Numbered from the stretch's first letter, positions 46,516 through 56,392 are shown. The stretch: DNA of 64,000 nt from Actinotalea alkalitolerans (GCF_023369855.1 NZ_JAMBPP010000004.1:186001-250000), one strand, 5' to 3'. The notes: generated by a model from the sequence alone, not told the origin. Numbers and translations: made by a program.

Positions 46516-47737
46516 GACGACGGCGGGCGACCGGGGGATGACGACGTCGGCGCACGGCCACGGGCCGGCCCCCCGTGCCACGCCGAGGGTGCGGCTGGTG
46601 CTGGCCCTGTCGGTCCTGCCCGCCCTGGTCCTGACGATCATCGGCCTGGTCACCCTGTGGCCCGGTGCCGACGACCGGGTCGACCGCATCCCCACGGTCG
46701 CCGAGGGAGGGTCGTACCTGCGGGCCGACGTCACGCGGGTGCTGCCTGAGGCGGGGCTGCTCGAGGTCGAGGTCGACGGTCTGGTCGAGCTGGCCTACGT
46801 CCCGCCCGAGGCCATCGCGGGAGGCGTCGAGGCCGGTGACCGGATCAAGCTGCTGTCGATCCCCCAGGCCCCCGACGACGGCGTGGCGTACGTGTTCGTC
46901 GACCACGTGCGCGACCTGCCGATCGGTGCGCTGGCCATCGCCTACGCGGCGCTGGTCGCGCTGGTGGCGCGGTGGCGCGGTCTGGCGGCCCTGGTCGGTC
47001 TCGTGGTCGCCCTGGGTCTGATCGCGGTCTTCACGCTTCCTGCTCTGCTCGCCGGGTACAACGCGCTCTACGTGGGTGTGGTGACCGCGTCTGCCGCGAT
47101 GTTCGTGGTGCTCTACCTGGCCCACGGGTTCAGTGCGCGCACCACGACCGCGCTGCTGGGCACCCTCCTGGGGCTCGGCCTCACCGCCGTGCTGGCCGGC
47201 TGGGCCACCGGGGCCGCGCGGCTGACCGGGATGACCGGTGAGGACGCCCTGGTCCTGCCCTCCTTCGCCCCCGAGGCCGATCTGCGCGGCGTGGTGCTGT
47301 GCGGCATCATCCTGGCCGGGCTGGGCGTGCTCAACGACGTCACGATCACCCAGGCCTCGGCGGTCTGGGAGCTCAAGACCATCGCGCCGCACCTGTCGCC
47401 GGTCGAGCTGTTCCGGCGTGGCATGCGCATCGGGCGCGACCACATCGCCTCGACGGTCTACACGATCGCCTTCGCCTACGTGGGAGCCGCGCTGCCGGTC
47501 ATGCTGCTGGTCAGCCTCTACGACCAGCCGCTGGGCGACACGCTGACCGCCGGCGAGGTGGCCGAGGAGGTGGTACGGACCCTCGTCGGTTCGATCGGTC
47601 TGGTCGCGGCGATCCCGCTGACCACGGCCATCGCGGTCGCGGTCGTCAGTGCAGGTGGCCGTGGGCAGGCGGCGCAGTCTGACGCCGTCGACCATGTCCG
47701 TGCACCGGGTCCGGCGCAGGAGCCGGCCCCGCGGTGA
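46508..47737 (+). CDS. YibE/F-family membrane protein (copy 1)
   Basis: This protein of up to 409 aa has an N-terminal membrane helix and a small beta-rich extracytoplasmic domain (about residues 65-135). Seven or so helices follow with the YibE/F motifs [38 protein letters not shown] and [19 protein letters not shown]. The function of YibE/F is unknown; a transport role is assumed. GTG 46508 overlaps the glyS stop; ATG 46538 is an alternative start. Its 3' end overlaps that of a convergent paralogue by 92 bp. Confidence 0.85.
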   Translation: MPETTAGDRGMTTSAHGHGPAPRATPRVRLVLALSVLPALVLTIIGLVTLWPGADDRVDRIPTVAEGGSYLRADVTRVLPEAGLLEVEVDGLVELAYVPPEAIAGGVEAGDRIKLLSIPQAPDDGVAYVFVDHVRDLPIGALAIAYAALVALVARWRGLAALVGLVVALGLIAVFTLPALLAGYNALYVGVVTASAAMFVVLYLAHGFSARTTTALLGTLLGLGLTAVLAGWATGAARLTGMTGEDALVLPSFAPEADLRGVVLCGIILAGLGVLNDVTITQASAVWELKTIAPHLSPVELFRRGMRIGRDHIASTVYTIAFAYVGAALPVMLLVSLYDQPLGDTLTAGEVAEEVVRTLVGSIGLVAAIPLTTAIAVAVVSAGGRGQAAQSDAVDHVRAPGPAQEPAPR

Positions 47738-48965
47738 CGACGACCGCGGCGATGAGGGTGGTCAGCGGGATGGCGAGCACCAGGCCGATCGACCCGACCA
47801 AGGTCCTGGCGATCTCCTCGGCGAACTCCCCGCTGCTGATGGTCTGCAGGAACGGCAGCTGGTACACCTGCAGCAGCAGCAGGATCGGCAGCGCCGCGCC
47901 AGCGTAGGCGAAGGCGATCGTGTAGACCGTCGAGGCGATGTGGTCCCGCCCGATGCGCATGCCCTGGGAGAACAGCGCACCGCGGGAGGCTGCCGGGTCG
48001 GCCGAGCGCAGCTCCCACACCGCGGAGGCCTGGGTGATCGTGACGTCGTTGAGCACGCCCAGCCCGGCCAGGACGACCCCGCACAGGAACAGGCCGCGCA
48101 GTGCCGTCCCGTCGAGCTGACCGGTGAGCATCGCGAGCCGGTAGCTGTCCTCGGTCGAGATGCCGGTCAGTCGCGCGGTGCTGGCCGCGGCCACTCCCAG
48201 AGCCGCGGTGACCGCCAGGCCCGCCATCGTGCCGAGCAGCGCGGTGGTGGTGCGTCGGGAGAACCCGTGGGCCAGGTAGAGGACGGCGAACATGATCGCC
48301 GAGGACCCGACCAGGCCGACCGTGAGCGCATCCCGCCCCTCCAGCAGGGCAGGCAGCATGAAGGTCGCGATGACCCCGAACGCCAGGGCCAGCCCGATCA
48401 AGGCCCGCAGGCCTCGCAGGCCCGCGACCGCCGTGACCACCAGGGCGAAGGCCCCGGCCAGGACACCGAGCGGGACGGTGCGTGCGAAGTCGTACCAGGC
48501 CCAGACCTCGGGCTCGGTCTCGGTGGCGAGGTAGCGGGCGAGGACGACCCTGGTGCCTGGCCCGAGGTCCGTGACCCCGAGGTTCACCGGGGCCCACACC
48601 TCGACGACCTCGCCGGTGGCGTCCGACGAGGTGACCTCGACCTCGACCAGCGTGCAGCGCACCCGGTCGGGGATGTCACCGTCCGGGGTGCGGTCCTCGG
48701 TCTCCCCGGCGCAGGACTCCGTGGTCGCGCTCAGGACCCGGCCCGTGGGGTACTCGGTGTCCACCGCGACGATCCCGGTGGACGGCGCCTGGGCGCTGGG
48801 CCACAGCAGCACGAGGCCGGCGGCGGTGGCGATCGCCAGGGGCAGCAGGATGGCGGCCAGCACGAGGCCCACCCGGTCCGGCCCGCGGGCGTCCGAGGTC
48901 GCCGAGGCTGGTCCGGGACGGGTCGTGGACCCGTCGGGGTCGAGGTCGTTCGTCGTCCGGGACAC
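47646..48965 (-). CDS. YibE/F-family membrane protein (copy 2, convergent)
   Basis: This 439-aa paralogue of the preceding gene lies on the opposite strand. It shares [38 protein letters not shown] and [19 protein letters not shown]. The extracytoplasmic domain is larger and contains two Cys (SCAGE ... RVRCTLVEVEV) that could form a disulfide. The tail is His-rich ([20 protein letters not shown]) and is encoded antisense to the end of copy 1. GTG 48965 has AATGAT 6 nt upstream, the leaderless pattern. The function is unknown; the His tail may bind metal. Confidence 0.87.
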   Translation of the reverse strand: MSRTTNDLDPDGSTTRPGPASATSDARGPDRVGLVLAAILLPLAIATAAGLVLLWPSAQAPSTGIVAVDTEYPTGRVLSATTESCAGETEDRTPDGDIPDRVRCTLVEVEVTSSDATGEVVEVWAPVNLGVTDLGPGTRVVLARYLATETEPEVWAWYDFARTVPLGVLAGAFALVVTAVAGLRGLRALIGLALAFGVIATFMLPALLEGRDALTVGLVGSSAIMFAVLYLAHGFSRRTTTALLGTMAGLAVTAALGVAAASTARLTGISTEDSYRLAMLTGQLDGTALRGLFLCGVVLAGLGVLNDVTITQASAVWELRSADPAASRGALFSQGMRIGRDHIASTVYTIAFAYAGAALPILLLLQVYQLPFLQTISSGEFAEEIARTLVGSIGLVLAIPLTTLIAAVVVTAGPAPAPDPVHGHGRRRQTAPPAHGHLH

Positions 48966-49055
48966 CCGCAGATCATTCCCGTGCGCGGGGGGCACGTCCA
49001 GGCCGACAGGCGGCGCGCCCGGTCCCGCACGCGCCGACGATGGGAGACTGGAGGG

Positions 49056-50261
49056 GTGACGACCCTCTCGGCGGCCGACCAGGCGCCCTCTCGTGCCGCT
49101 GCGGCGACGCCCGGCGCAGTGCTCCCTGCGCTCCGGATCGGACCCCTGACCATCGACACGCCGGTGGTCCTGGCACCCATGGCAGGCGTGACCAACCGGG
49201 CGTTCCGTCGGCTGTGCCGTGAGCACGGGGCCGGCCTGTACGTCGCGGAGATGGTGACCTCCCGGGCACTGGTCGAGCGCACCCCCGAGTCCATGCGGAT
49301 CATCCGGCACGACGACGACGAGCGGCCGCGCTCGGTCCAGGTGTACGGCGTGGACCCGGCCACCGTGGGGGCCGCGGTGCACCTGCTCGCCGGCGAGGAC
49401 CGCGCCGACCACGTGGACCTCAACTTCGGCTGCCCCGTGCCCAAGGTGACCCGCAAGGGTGGCGGGGCCGTGCTGCCCTGGAAGCGGGACCTGTTCGGGG
49501 CGATCGTCGAGGCGGCGGTCCGTGCGGCAGCGCCGCACGGGGTCCCGGTCACGGTCAAGATGCGCAAGGGCATCGACGAGGAGCACCTGACCTACCTCGA
49601 GGCGGGGCTCCGTGCCCAGGACGCCGGGGTGGCGGCGGTCGCGCTGCACGCACGGACCGCGGCGGACTACTACTCGGGCACGGCCGACTGGGAGTCGATC
49701 GCACGGCTCAAGGCTGCGGTGACCGACATCCCGGTGCTCGGCAACGGGGACATCTGGTCCGCGGAGGACGCCCTGGCGATGGTCGAGCAGACCGGGTGCG
49801 ACGGCGTGGTCGTGGGACGCGGCTGCCAGGGTCGACCGTGGCTCTTCGCCGACCTCGCGGCGGCCTTCCACGGCTCGTCGGCGCGGGTGCGGCCCGGGAT
49901 GGCCGAGGTCGCCACGGCGGTCCGTCGGCACGCCGAGCTGATGATCGAGGAGTTCGACGACGAGTCCAAGGCCCTGCGAGAGATGCGCAAGCACATGGCC
50001 TGGTACTTCAAGGGCTACGTGGTGGGCGGTGAGCTGAGGGCGAGGTTGGGGTTGGTGAGCACCCTCGGACAGCTCGAGGACCTCCTGGCCGAGCTCGACC
50101 TGGACCAGCCGTACCCGGGCGCGGGGGCTGAGGGGCAGCGGGGCCGGGCCGGGTCGCCCAAGAAGCCGTCCCTGCCCTACGGGTGGCTCGACTCACGTGA
50201 GCTCAGCGAGTCCTTCCAGCAGGCCCTGCAGGAGGCCGAGCTCAGCGTCTCGGGCGGGTGA
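49056..50261 (+). CDS. dusB: tRNA-dihydrouridine synthase B
   Basis: This 401-aa FMN enzyme has VLAPMAGVTNRAFRRLC, NFGCPVPKVTRKGGGAVL with the catalytic Cys (about residue 125), VKMRKGIDEEH, GNGDIWSAEDAL and DGVVVGRGCQGRPWLF. It reduces uridines in the tRNA D-loop. GTG 49056 is supported by an adjacent GGAGGGG and by GAGACT 6 nt upstream, so both leadered and leaderless reading are possible. The C-terminus beyond the Dus domain (about residues 330-401) is Pro/Gly-rich and less conserved. Confidence 0.94.
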   Translation: MTTLSAADQAPSRAAAATPGAVLPALRIGPLTIDTPVVLAPMAGVTNRAFRRLCREHGAGLYVAEMVTSRALVERTPESMRIIRHDDDERPRSVQVYGVDPATVGAAVHLLAGEDRADHVDLNFGCPVPKVTRKGGGAVLPWKRDLFGAIVEAAVRAAAPHGVPVTVKMRKGIDEEHLTYLEAGLRAQDAGVAAVALHARTAADYYSGTADWESIARLKAAVTDIPVLGNGDIWSAEDALAMVEQTGCDGVVVGRGCQGRPWLFADLAAAFHGSSARVRPGMAEVATAVRRHAELMIEEFDDESKALREMRKHMAWYFKGYVVGGELRARLGLVSTLGQLEDLLAELDLDQPYPGAGAEGQRGRAGSPKKPSLPYGWLDSRELSESFQQALQEAELSVSGG

Positions 50262-50309
50262 GGGGCCGCCCGGCCCTACCTCGTCGGCTCCCCGGCTAGC
50301 CTGAGCGCC

Positions 50310-51818
50310 GTGCCCCGACGCCCGCGTGCAGGTCCCGGCGACCGGGACGGCGCTGTCGACGTCGTGCTGGTCGAGGCGGACGGTTCCATGGGTCCCGACC
50401 CTGCGGATGTGGCCGGTTCGCTCCCTCCAGGTGAGCGCGGCCGGTCCTCGGCCCGGCACGGTGGACGCGGGCGGGCCCGGGGTCTGGTCGTCCTGTCCGT
50501 GGTGGTGGCCCTCGTGGTGGGCGCCGGCTGGGTCCAGGACCGTGCCGAGCAGGGGCGGCTCGCTGCGCTCGCGCAGGTACCCGGCCTCGTGCCGCCGCTG
50601 GAAGGACCGCTCGAGGAGGTCTGGCGCACGACCCCGGGGACCTGGCAGATGATCGCCGGGGGGATGGTCGTCCGGGTCGACCCGCGTGGGGTGACCGCGA
50701 TCGATCCGGTGACCGGCCGTGAACGCTGGACCCGGGCATGGCCCGAGGCCCAACCCTCTGACCTGACCTGCGGGACAGACGCCGTCGAGCCGGACGGCAT
50801 GTGGCGAGCCGGAGGTGCCCTGCTGGAGGCTGACCACGTGTGGTGCGTCGTCCTGACGCCGGAGCCCGGTGTCGAGGCCGCGGTCCTCGCGCCTCCCGTC
50901 GTCGTGGTGCTGGATGCCCTGACCGGCGAGCAGGTGACCAGCTGGGACCTCGAGGGCACCCCCGTGCTGAGTCAGAAGGTCGGCCAGGACCTGGTCGTCG
51001 GGTTGCGAACCGAGCAGGGACGGCTGCGTGTCGTCCGTCACGACATCGCCACCGGTGAGCGCCGCTGGGAGTTCGTGAGCGACCAGGACGGGGCGATCGG
51101 CGAGCACGAGAGCGCCGGATGGTCGTTCGACGGCATCACGCTCGTCTGGTCCGGGTCGACGGAGATCGCCGTCGACCTCACCGACGGCAGCGTGGTCGAG
51201 GGGGGCGAGGTGCCCTCCGGCCTCTGGCCCGAGGAGTCGGCCGACCTCCCCGGTGGCGGGGTCGTCGAGTGGTCCTTCGGGGGCGAGACGTTCCGCAGCA
51301 GGGTTCTCGACCTCGACGGACAGCTGCTGTTCGAGATCGACGGGACGGTCTTCCCCGTCCCGGTCACCGACGGGTCGGTGCCGGAGATCCTGCTGGTCCT
51401 CCAGTGGGGCGTGAGCCCGACAGGTGAGGGACCTGGGGTGACCGGTGTGGACTCCGCCACCGGTGAGCAGGTCTGGGTGTCGCCCGTGGTGCCGGGATAC
51501 CCGGTCGTGCAGATCGACGGGCTGGTCCTGCTACGGGGTGAGTCATCGGTCGACGCGGTCGACGTCACGGACGGGACAGGTCTGTGGACAGTGCCGACCT
51601 CCCCGACGTCGTTCTGGCTGCCCGTGAGCGACGGCCGCACCGTCCTGCTCCCGGCTCTCGCCGAGGACGGGACCGGGGACCGCGTGGTGGCTGCTGTCGA
51701 CCTGCGCACGGGTCAGGAGCGGTGGCGCACCGACCTCCCCAAGAGGACGCAGATGCTCACCGCCGTCGGCGGGCGCCTGATCGCACTGACCGCTGGCGAT
51801 CTGGTCGGTCTCGGCTGA
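50310..51818 (+). CDS. Membrane-anchored PQQ-like beta-propeller protein (copy 1)
   Basis: This 502-aa protein has a cytoplasmic Arg-rich tail with VDVVLVEADG, one membrane helix (about residues 58-75) and an exported domain. The domain carries repeated blades of the PQQ-like type: AIDPVTGRERWTRAWP, ATGERRWEFVSDQDG, DSATGEQVWVSPVVP and DLRTGQERWRTDLP. Such propellers act as scaffolds or sensors in the envelope. A TAGCCT hexamer 7 nt before GTG 50310 suggests its own promoter. The next gene is a paralogue; both are unassigned. Confidence 0.83.
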   Translation: MPRRPRAGPGDRDGAVDVVLVEADGSMGPDPADVAGSLPPGERGRSSARHGGRGRARGLVVLSVVVALVVGAGWVQDRAEQGRLAALAQVPGLVPPLEGPLEEVWRTTPGTWQMIAGGMVVRVDPRGVTAIDPVTGRERWTRAWPEAQPSDLTCGTDAVEPDGMWRAGGALLEADHVWCVVLTPEPGVEAAVLAPPVVVVLDALTGEQVTSWDLEGTPVLSQKVGQDLVVGLRTEQGRLRVVRHDIATGERRWEFVSDQDGAIGEHESAGWSFDGITLVWSGSTEIAVDLTDGSVVEGGEVPSGLWPEESADLPGGGVVEWSFGGETFRSRVLDLDGQLLFEIDGTVFPVPVTDGSVPEILLVLQWGVSPTGEGPGVTGVDSATGEQVWVSPVVPGYPVVQIDGLVLLRGESSVDAVDVTDGTGLWTVPTSPTSFWLPVSDGRTVLLPALAEDGTGDRVVAAVDLRTGQERWRTDLPKRTQMLTAVGGRLIALTAGDLVGLG

Positions 51819-51880
51819 ACGACCTCGCCCGGGTGCCTGTGTGGCGTCCACCGAGGGGGTGCACGGCCTAGGGTCGGAGC

Positions 51881-53452
51881 ATGCGTCAGCACCCGACGGC
51901 GGGGCCGGGCGCCGAGCACGTCGTCGAGGTCGAGCTGGTCGAGGACGACAGCACAGGTCCACCCGACGAGCGAGCCGGCGACGGTCCGCCGGGCGCTGCG
52001 CCCCGGTCGGTGGCAGGGAACGCCCCCGGGGCCGGCCGCGAGAGGTCGGGACGCCGCGGGGGCCTCCGGGCCCGGCACGGCGTGGTCGCTGTGGTGGCCC
52101 TCGCGCTCGTCCTGGCCACGGTGGTGCAGGTCCGGCAGGAGGCCGCGTCACGGGCGGCCCTGGCCGCCGTCCCCGGAGTGCTGTCACCCATGGTGTCGCC
52201 GCCCCGAGAGCTCTGGCGGGTCGCCTCGGTCGACGGGCAGGCCGAGGTCGCCGGCGACCTCCTGCTGCTCACGGACAGCGCAGGTGCGCGGCTGCGGGCG
52301 GTCGACCCGTCGAACGGTCAGGAGCGCTGGCAGCACGACTGGGGTCAGGCACGACCCGGCTCGGGAGGAGGGTCCTGCAGCGACGTCGCAGGCTTCGGCA
52401 CCGCCACGGGTCCCTCGTACGCCAGGGGTCAGGAGACGCACGCGCAGGACGTCGCGCCCAGGATCCTGTGCCTGCGGGCGCAGCCCGAGTTCGCCGGCAA
52501 CCTCATCGGGCTGTTCCCCCCGACGGTCGTGGTCGTGCTGTCGGGCACGGACGGCGAGGTCGTGGCGCGACGTGAGGTCCGTGGCAACCTCCTGCTCGTG
52601 CGGAGGATCGGTGATGACCTCCTGCTGGCATGGGCCGGGTCGGAGGGTGGGGTGACAGTGGTGCGGCAGGACCTCCGTACCGGGGAGGACCTGTGGGTCC
52701 ACCGCAGCGAGCCGGGTGTGCTGGGGTCGGAGGGCGGGGCGCAGTTCGACGTCGTCCTCCACGAGGACGTGCTGACCCTCACCTCGCGAGGAGCGTTCTC
52801 GGTAGAGATCGCCGACGGCGCACCCCTCGGCCCGGCGGACGAGGCGCCGCGGCCGGGTCCTGACGACCTGACCTGGGTGTATGCCCAGACGGTGCTCCCT
52901 GATGGCCACCTGGTGCGGTGGGGCGCCCGGACCGCGACCTTCTCGACGGTCGAGGTGACCGCACCCGACGGGCGGGCCGTCCTGCGGGTGACGGGTGACC
53001 CCGCCTGGCCTCTCCCGCACGACGGCTCGGTCCCCGACGTCCTGGTGGTGGTCGCCTGGGACCGATCGGCCCTCGAGGGGTACGACGTGAGGTCGGGTGA
53101 TCTGCTCTGGTCGGTCGAGGCGGCGTCGACCACCGACCCGGTCGCCCAGCTCGACGGGCGCCTGTTCCTGGTCGAGGACGACCAGGTTCGTGCGGTCGAC
53201 GTGCACGACGGCACGACCGTGTGGCGGGCCGCCGTCGATCCGTTGCTCGCCTGGTCGGTCGCGACCGACGGGCGATCGCTGCTGGTGCCGGTTCCCCGGG
53301 GGCAGGGCGGGTCTGCTCAGCTCGCGGCCCTGCGCCTGGACGACGGGACCGAGCGGTGGCGCACCGAGCTGCCCCGCGGTACGCAACGCCTTGCGGTGGC
53401 GGCAGACCGCCTGGTCGCCGTGACCGGGAGCGTCGTCGTCGGTCTCGGCTGA
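51881..53452 (+). CDS. Membrane-anchored PQQ-like beta-propeller protein (copy 2)
   Basis: This 523-aa paralogue of the preceding gene has the same plan: a short cytoplasmic motif VVEVELVEDDS, one membrane helix (about residues 67-85) and propeller blades such as AVDPSNGQERWQHDWG, DLRTGEDLWVHRSEPG and RLDDGTERWRTELP. Two Cys (SCSDVAGFG and ILCLRAQ) may form a disulfide. TAGGGT 6 nt before ATG 51881 suggests separate leaderless expression. The conserved acidic (V/E)xLVExD tail in both copies hints at a shared cytoplasmic partner. Confidence 0.83.
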   Translation: MRQHPTAGPGAEHVVEVELVEDDSTGPPDERAGDGPPGAAPRSVAGNAPGAGRERSGRRGGLRARHGVVAVVALALVLATVVQVRQEAASRAALAAVPGVLSPMVSPPRELWRVASVDGQAEVAGDLLLLTDSAGARLRAVDPSNGQERWQHDWGQARPGSGGGSCSDVAGFGTATGPSYARGQETHAQDVAPRILCLRAQPEFAGNLIGLFPPTVVVVLSGTDGEVVARREVRGNLLLVRRIGDDLLLAWAGSEGGVTVVRQDLRTGEDLWVHRSEPGVLGSEGGAQFDVVLHEDVLTLTSRGAFSVEIADGAPLGPADEAPRPGPDDLTWVYAQTVLPDGHLVRWGARTATFSTVEVTAPDGRAVLRVTGDPAWPLPHDGSVPDVLVVVAWDRSALEGYDVRSGDLLWSVEAASTTDPVAQLDGRLFLVEDDQVRAVDVHDGTTVWRAAVDPLLAWSVATDGRSLLVPVPRGQGGSAQLAALRLDDGTERWRTELPRGTQRLAVAADRLVAVTGSVVVGLG

Positions 53453-53470
53453 CCGCCGCCCTTCGGTCAG
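53449..53470. terminator. Short bidirectional hairpin between PQQ-like and alpha-glucosidase genes
   Basis: CTGACCG (53449-53455) pairs with CGGTCAG (53464-53470) over an 8-nt loop. The stem includes both convergent stop codons. It is weaker than the other hairpins in this window. Confidence 0.45.
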
Positions 53471-55236
53471 GTCAGGCGAGCCCAGACGGTCGTGTCGGCC
53501 GGGACGAGCACTGCGTCGTCGTCGGCCAGGGGGAGGTCTTGCGAGGCGTGCAGCAGCTGCAGGTCGGCTGGCAGGCGCAGCAGGTCCGGACCGAAGTTCG
53601 TGACCACCAGGACGTCGCGGTTGACGAACGCGAGCACCGAGCTCTCGGCTGAGCTCGGCAGACCGTCGACCCATGCCAGGGAGCCGGTGCCCAGACGGAA
53701 CTCGCGGCGCAGGCGCAGCGCTGAGCGGTAGACCTCGTAGGTGGAGCCGGCGACGCCGCGCTGGGTGTCGAGCGCGTAGCGGGAGAAGGAGTCAGGCTGG
53801 GAGAGCCACGTCCGGCCGGAGGCGGAGAAGCCCAGCCCCGGCTCGCCGGAGGCCCAGGGGAGCGGGACGCGGCAGCCGTCCCGGCCACGCTCGGTGTAGC
53901 CCGAGCGCCACCAGGCCGGGTCCTGCCGCTCCTCGTCGTCCAGGGTGGTGTGCTCGGGCAGGCCCAGCTCCTCGCCCTGGTACAGGTAGGCCGAGCCGGG
54001 CAGCGCGAGCATCAGCAGCGTCGCCGCGCGAGCGCGACGCAGGCCCAGCGCCTCGTCGGGCTGCGGGTCGGCCGCGCCGATCCCGTTGGGCTTGGAGCCC
54101 GGGACCTCGAGCCCGAGCCTGCTGGCGTGCCGCACGACGTCGTGGTTGGAGAGCACCCAGGTGGTCGGCGCCCCGACCTCGTCGCTCGCGACCAGCGAGG
54201 CGTTGACCACCGTGCGCAGGTCCGGTGCACGCCAGAGCGTCGTGAGGAAGGAGAAGTTGAAGGCCTGGTGCATCTCGTCGGGACGGACGTAGCGGGCCAG
54301 GCGGCTCAACGGCTCGACCCAGGCCTCGGCCACCAGCGCGCGGTCGCCGTCGTACTCGGCCAGGACGGTGTGCCAGGCACGGTAGATGTCGTGGACACCC
54401 TCCTGGTCCCACATCGGGCCGGCGTTGCCCGCACCCGTCGAGCCGTCCTCGGAGCCGGCGATCCCTTCGTGGGCGCCGTCGATCATCGACGAGGTCCCGT
54501 CCCAGTCGGGCAGGCCGTCCTCCTTGACCATGCCGTGGGCCACGTCCACGCGGAAGCCGTCGACCCCACGGTCGAGCCAGAAGCGCAGGACGGCCTCGAA
54601 CTCCGTCCGTACCTCGGGGTTGCGCCAGTCCAGGTCCGGCTGGCTGGTGTCGAACAGGTGCAGGTACCACTGGCCCGCGGTGCCATCAGGCTCGGTGACC
54701 CGTGTCCAGGCCGCCCCGCCGAAGACCGACGTCCAGTTGTTGGGCGGCTGCGAGCCCCCGGGACCGGTGCCGTCGCGGAAGATGTACCGCGCACGCTCGG
54801 GGCTCTCGGGTGCCGCGGCGAGAGCGGCCTGGAACCACTCGTGATCGGCCGAGGTGTGGTTCGGCACCAGGTCGACGATGACGCGGATGCCCAGGCCGTG
54901 CGCCCGGGCGAGCATCGCGTCGAAGTCCTCGAGGGTGCCGAAGAGCGGATCGACGTCGCGGTAGTCGGCCACGTCGTAGCCCGCGTCGTGCTGGGGGGAG
55001 CGGTAGAACGGCGACAGCCAGATCGCGTCGACCCCGAGCCGTGCGAGGTGGTCGAGCCGACTGGTCACACCGGGGAGGTCGCCGATGCCGTCCCCGTCGC
55101 CGTCGGCGAACGAGCGCGGGTAGACCTGGTAGATCACCGCGTGGCGCCACCACTCGGTCCGCCCCGTTCGGGGCGGGTGCACCAGGGTCGTGGTGGTAGG
55201 CGCAGCGGACGTGGTGGGTGAGGGCGTGAGCGTCAC
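53467..55236 (-). CDS. aglA: GH13 alpha-glucosidase
   Basis: This 589-aa cytoplasmic glycoside hydrolase (oligo-1,6/alpha-glucosidase group) has no signal peptide. It starts WWRHAVIYQVYPRSFADGDGDG. Conserved regions include VDLVPNHTSADHEWF, the nucleophile Asp in GFRVDVAHG (about residue 231), the acid/base Glu in VAEAWVE (about 301) and the third Asp in LSNHDVVRH (about 362). It would release glucose from imported malto-oligosaccharides. It lies downstream of lacI on the same strand (118-nt gap) and converges with the PQQ genes. Confidence 0.93.
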   Translation of the reverse strand: MTLTPSPTTSAAPTTTTLVHPPRTGRTEWWRHAVIYQVYPRSFADGDGDGIGDLPGVTSRLDHLARLGVDAIWLSPFYRSPQHDAGYDVADYRDVDPLFGTLEDFDAMLARAHGLGIRVIVDLVPNHTSADHEWFQAALAAAPESPERARYIFRDGTGPGGSQPPNNWTSVFGGAAWTRVTEPDGTAGQWYLHLFDTSQPDLDWRNPEVRTEFEAVLRFWLDRGVDGFRVDVAHGMVKEDGLPDWDGTSSMIDGAHEGIAGSEDGSTGAGNAGPMWDQEGVHDIYRAWHTVLAEYDGDRALVAEAWVEPLSRLARYVRPDEMHQAFNFSFLTTLWRAPDLRTVVNASLVASDEVGAPTTWVLSNHDVVRHASRLGLEVPGSKPNGIGAADPQPDEALGLRRARAATLLMLALPGSAYLYQGEELGLPEHTTLDDEERQDPAWWRSGYTERGRDGCRVPLPWASGEPGLGFSASGRTWLSQPDSFSRYALDTQRGVAGSTYEVYRSALRLRREFRLGTGSLAWVDGLPSSAESSVLAFVNRDVLVVTNFGPDLLRLPADLQLLHASQDLPLADDDAVLVPADTTVWARLT

Positions 55237-55354
55237 GTCGATCCAGTCTGGGTCGGGTTCGGGGTGCGGTGGGGGGCGCGCAGGCGGAGGTCGGGTGCCG
55301 GCTGCGGGGCGCAGGGTCTACGCGCCACCGTACGGCGTGGGCGTGGGCTGCGTC

Positions 55355-56392
55355 TCATGGACCGGGGACGGGTGCCGTCCCGGTCGACCTGCGGACGATG
55401 AGCTCGGGGTGGAACAACAGCTCGGCGCGCGGCACGCGCGTCCCGCTGATCTCGGACACGAGGGCGTTGACCGCTGCCTGCCCCATGCCCAGCACGGGCT
55501 GGCGGACGGTGGTCAGCGGCGGGTCGGTGAAGGCGATGAGCGGTGAGTCGTCGTAGCCGACCACGGAGATGTCCTCGGGGACGCGCAGACCGCGGGCCCG
55601 AGCAGCGCGGATGGCGCCCAGCGCCATGAGGTCGGAGCCGCAGATGATCGCGGTGTGGCCGGAGTCGATGAGCTCGCCCCCGGCGGCCTGCCCCCCCTCG
55701 ACCGTGAACAGCGTCGTCACCACGTGGGTGGGGACCTCGGTCGCGCCCTCGCGCTCCATCGCTGCAGTGAACGCAGCGAGCTTGCGGCGTGCCGGTGTGT
55801 AGCGGTCCGGACCGATGGCCAGACCGATCCGCCGGTGTCCCAGCGAGGTCAGGTGCCGCACGGCGAGGTCGACCGCGACGGCGTCGTCGGCCGAGATGCT
55901 GGGCGCGTCGATCCCCTCGGCGTGGCCGTTGACCAGGACGATCGGCAGCCCTCGGCTGCGCAGCCGGTGATAGCGGTCGTGGGTCGCGGTGGTGTCGGCG
56001 TGACGCCCCGAGACGAACACGATGCCGTCGACGCCGTGCTCGAGGAGCATCTCGACGTACTCGTCCTCGGTGGTGCCACCGGGGGACTGCGTGCACAGCA
56101 GAGGGGTGTACCCGCTGTCCGAGAGTGAGGTCTCCACGACCTGGGCGAGTGCCGGGAAGACGGGGTTGCCGAGCTCGGGGACGATGAGCCCGACGAGACC
56201 CTTGGACCGTGTCCGCAGCTTCTCGGGCCGGTCGTAGCCCAGGACGTCGAGGGCTGCTAGCACGGACTTGCGCGTCTGCGTGGCCACGCCGGCCTTGCCG
56301 TTGAGCACCCGGGAGACGGTCGCCGTGCTGACGCCGGCCTGGTCGGCCAGATCCTTCAGTCGGGTGCGCACGGGCGGAAGCGTAGTGGACAC
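55355..56392 (-). CDS. LacI-family transcriptional repressor of the maltodextrin locus
   Basis: This 345-aa regulator has the LacI helix-turn-helix RLKDLADQAGVSTATVSRVLNGK (about residues 10-32), the hinge and a periplasmic-binding-like sensor domain (GLVGLIVPELGNPVFPALAQ ... VVGYDDSPLIAFTDPPLTTV). GTG 56392 is chosen because GAGGAGG lies just upstream; the longer frame adds 13 unlikely residues. It is divergent from malE and upstream of aglA, so it most likely controls both in response to a maltodextrin. Confidence 0.92.
   Translation of the reverse strand: MSTTLPPVRTRLKDLADQAGVSTATVSRVLNGKAGVATQTRKSVLAALDVLGYDRPEKLRTRSKGLVGLIVPELGNPVFPALAQVVETSLSDSGYTPLLCTQSPGGTTEDEYVEMLLEHGVDGIVFVSGRHADTTATHDRYHRLRSRGLPIVLVNGHAEGIDAPSISADDAVAVDLAVRHLTSLGHRRIGLAIGPDRYTPARRKLAAFTAAMEREGATEVPTHVVTTLFTVEGGQAAGGELIDSGHTAIICGSDLMALGAIRAARARGLRVPEDISVVGYDDSPLIAFTDPPLTTVRQPVLGMGQAAVNALVSEISGTRVPRAELLFHPELIVRRSTGTAPVPGP

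Noticed and set aside
48966-48985. Zur-box-like sequence GGGAATGATCTGCGG upstream of the minus-strand YibE/F gene
   Set aside because: Only about nine of fifteen positions match and symmetry is poor, so it is likely just the AATGAT hexamer of that gene. It is worth a motif scan but not a call.
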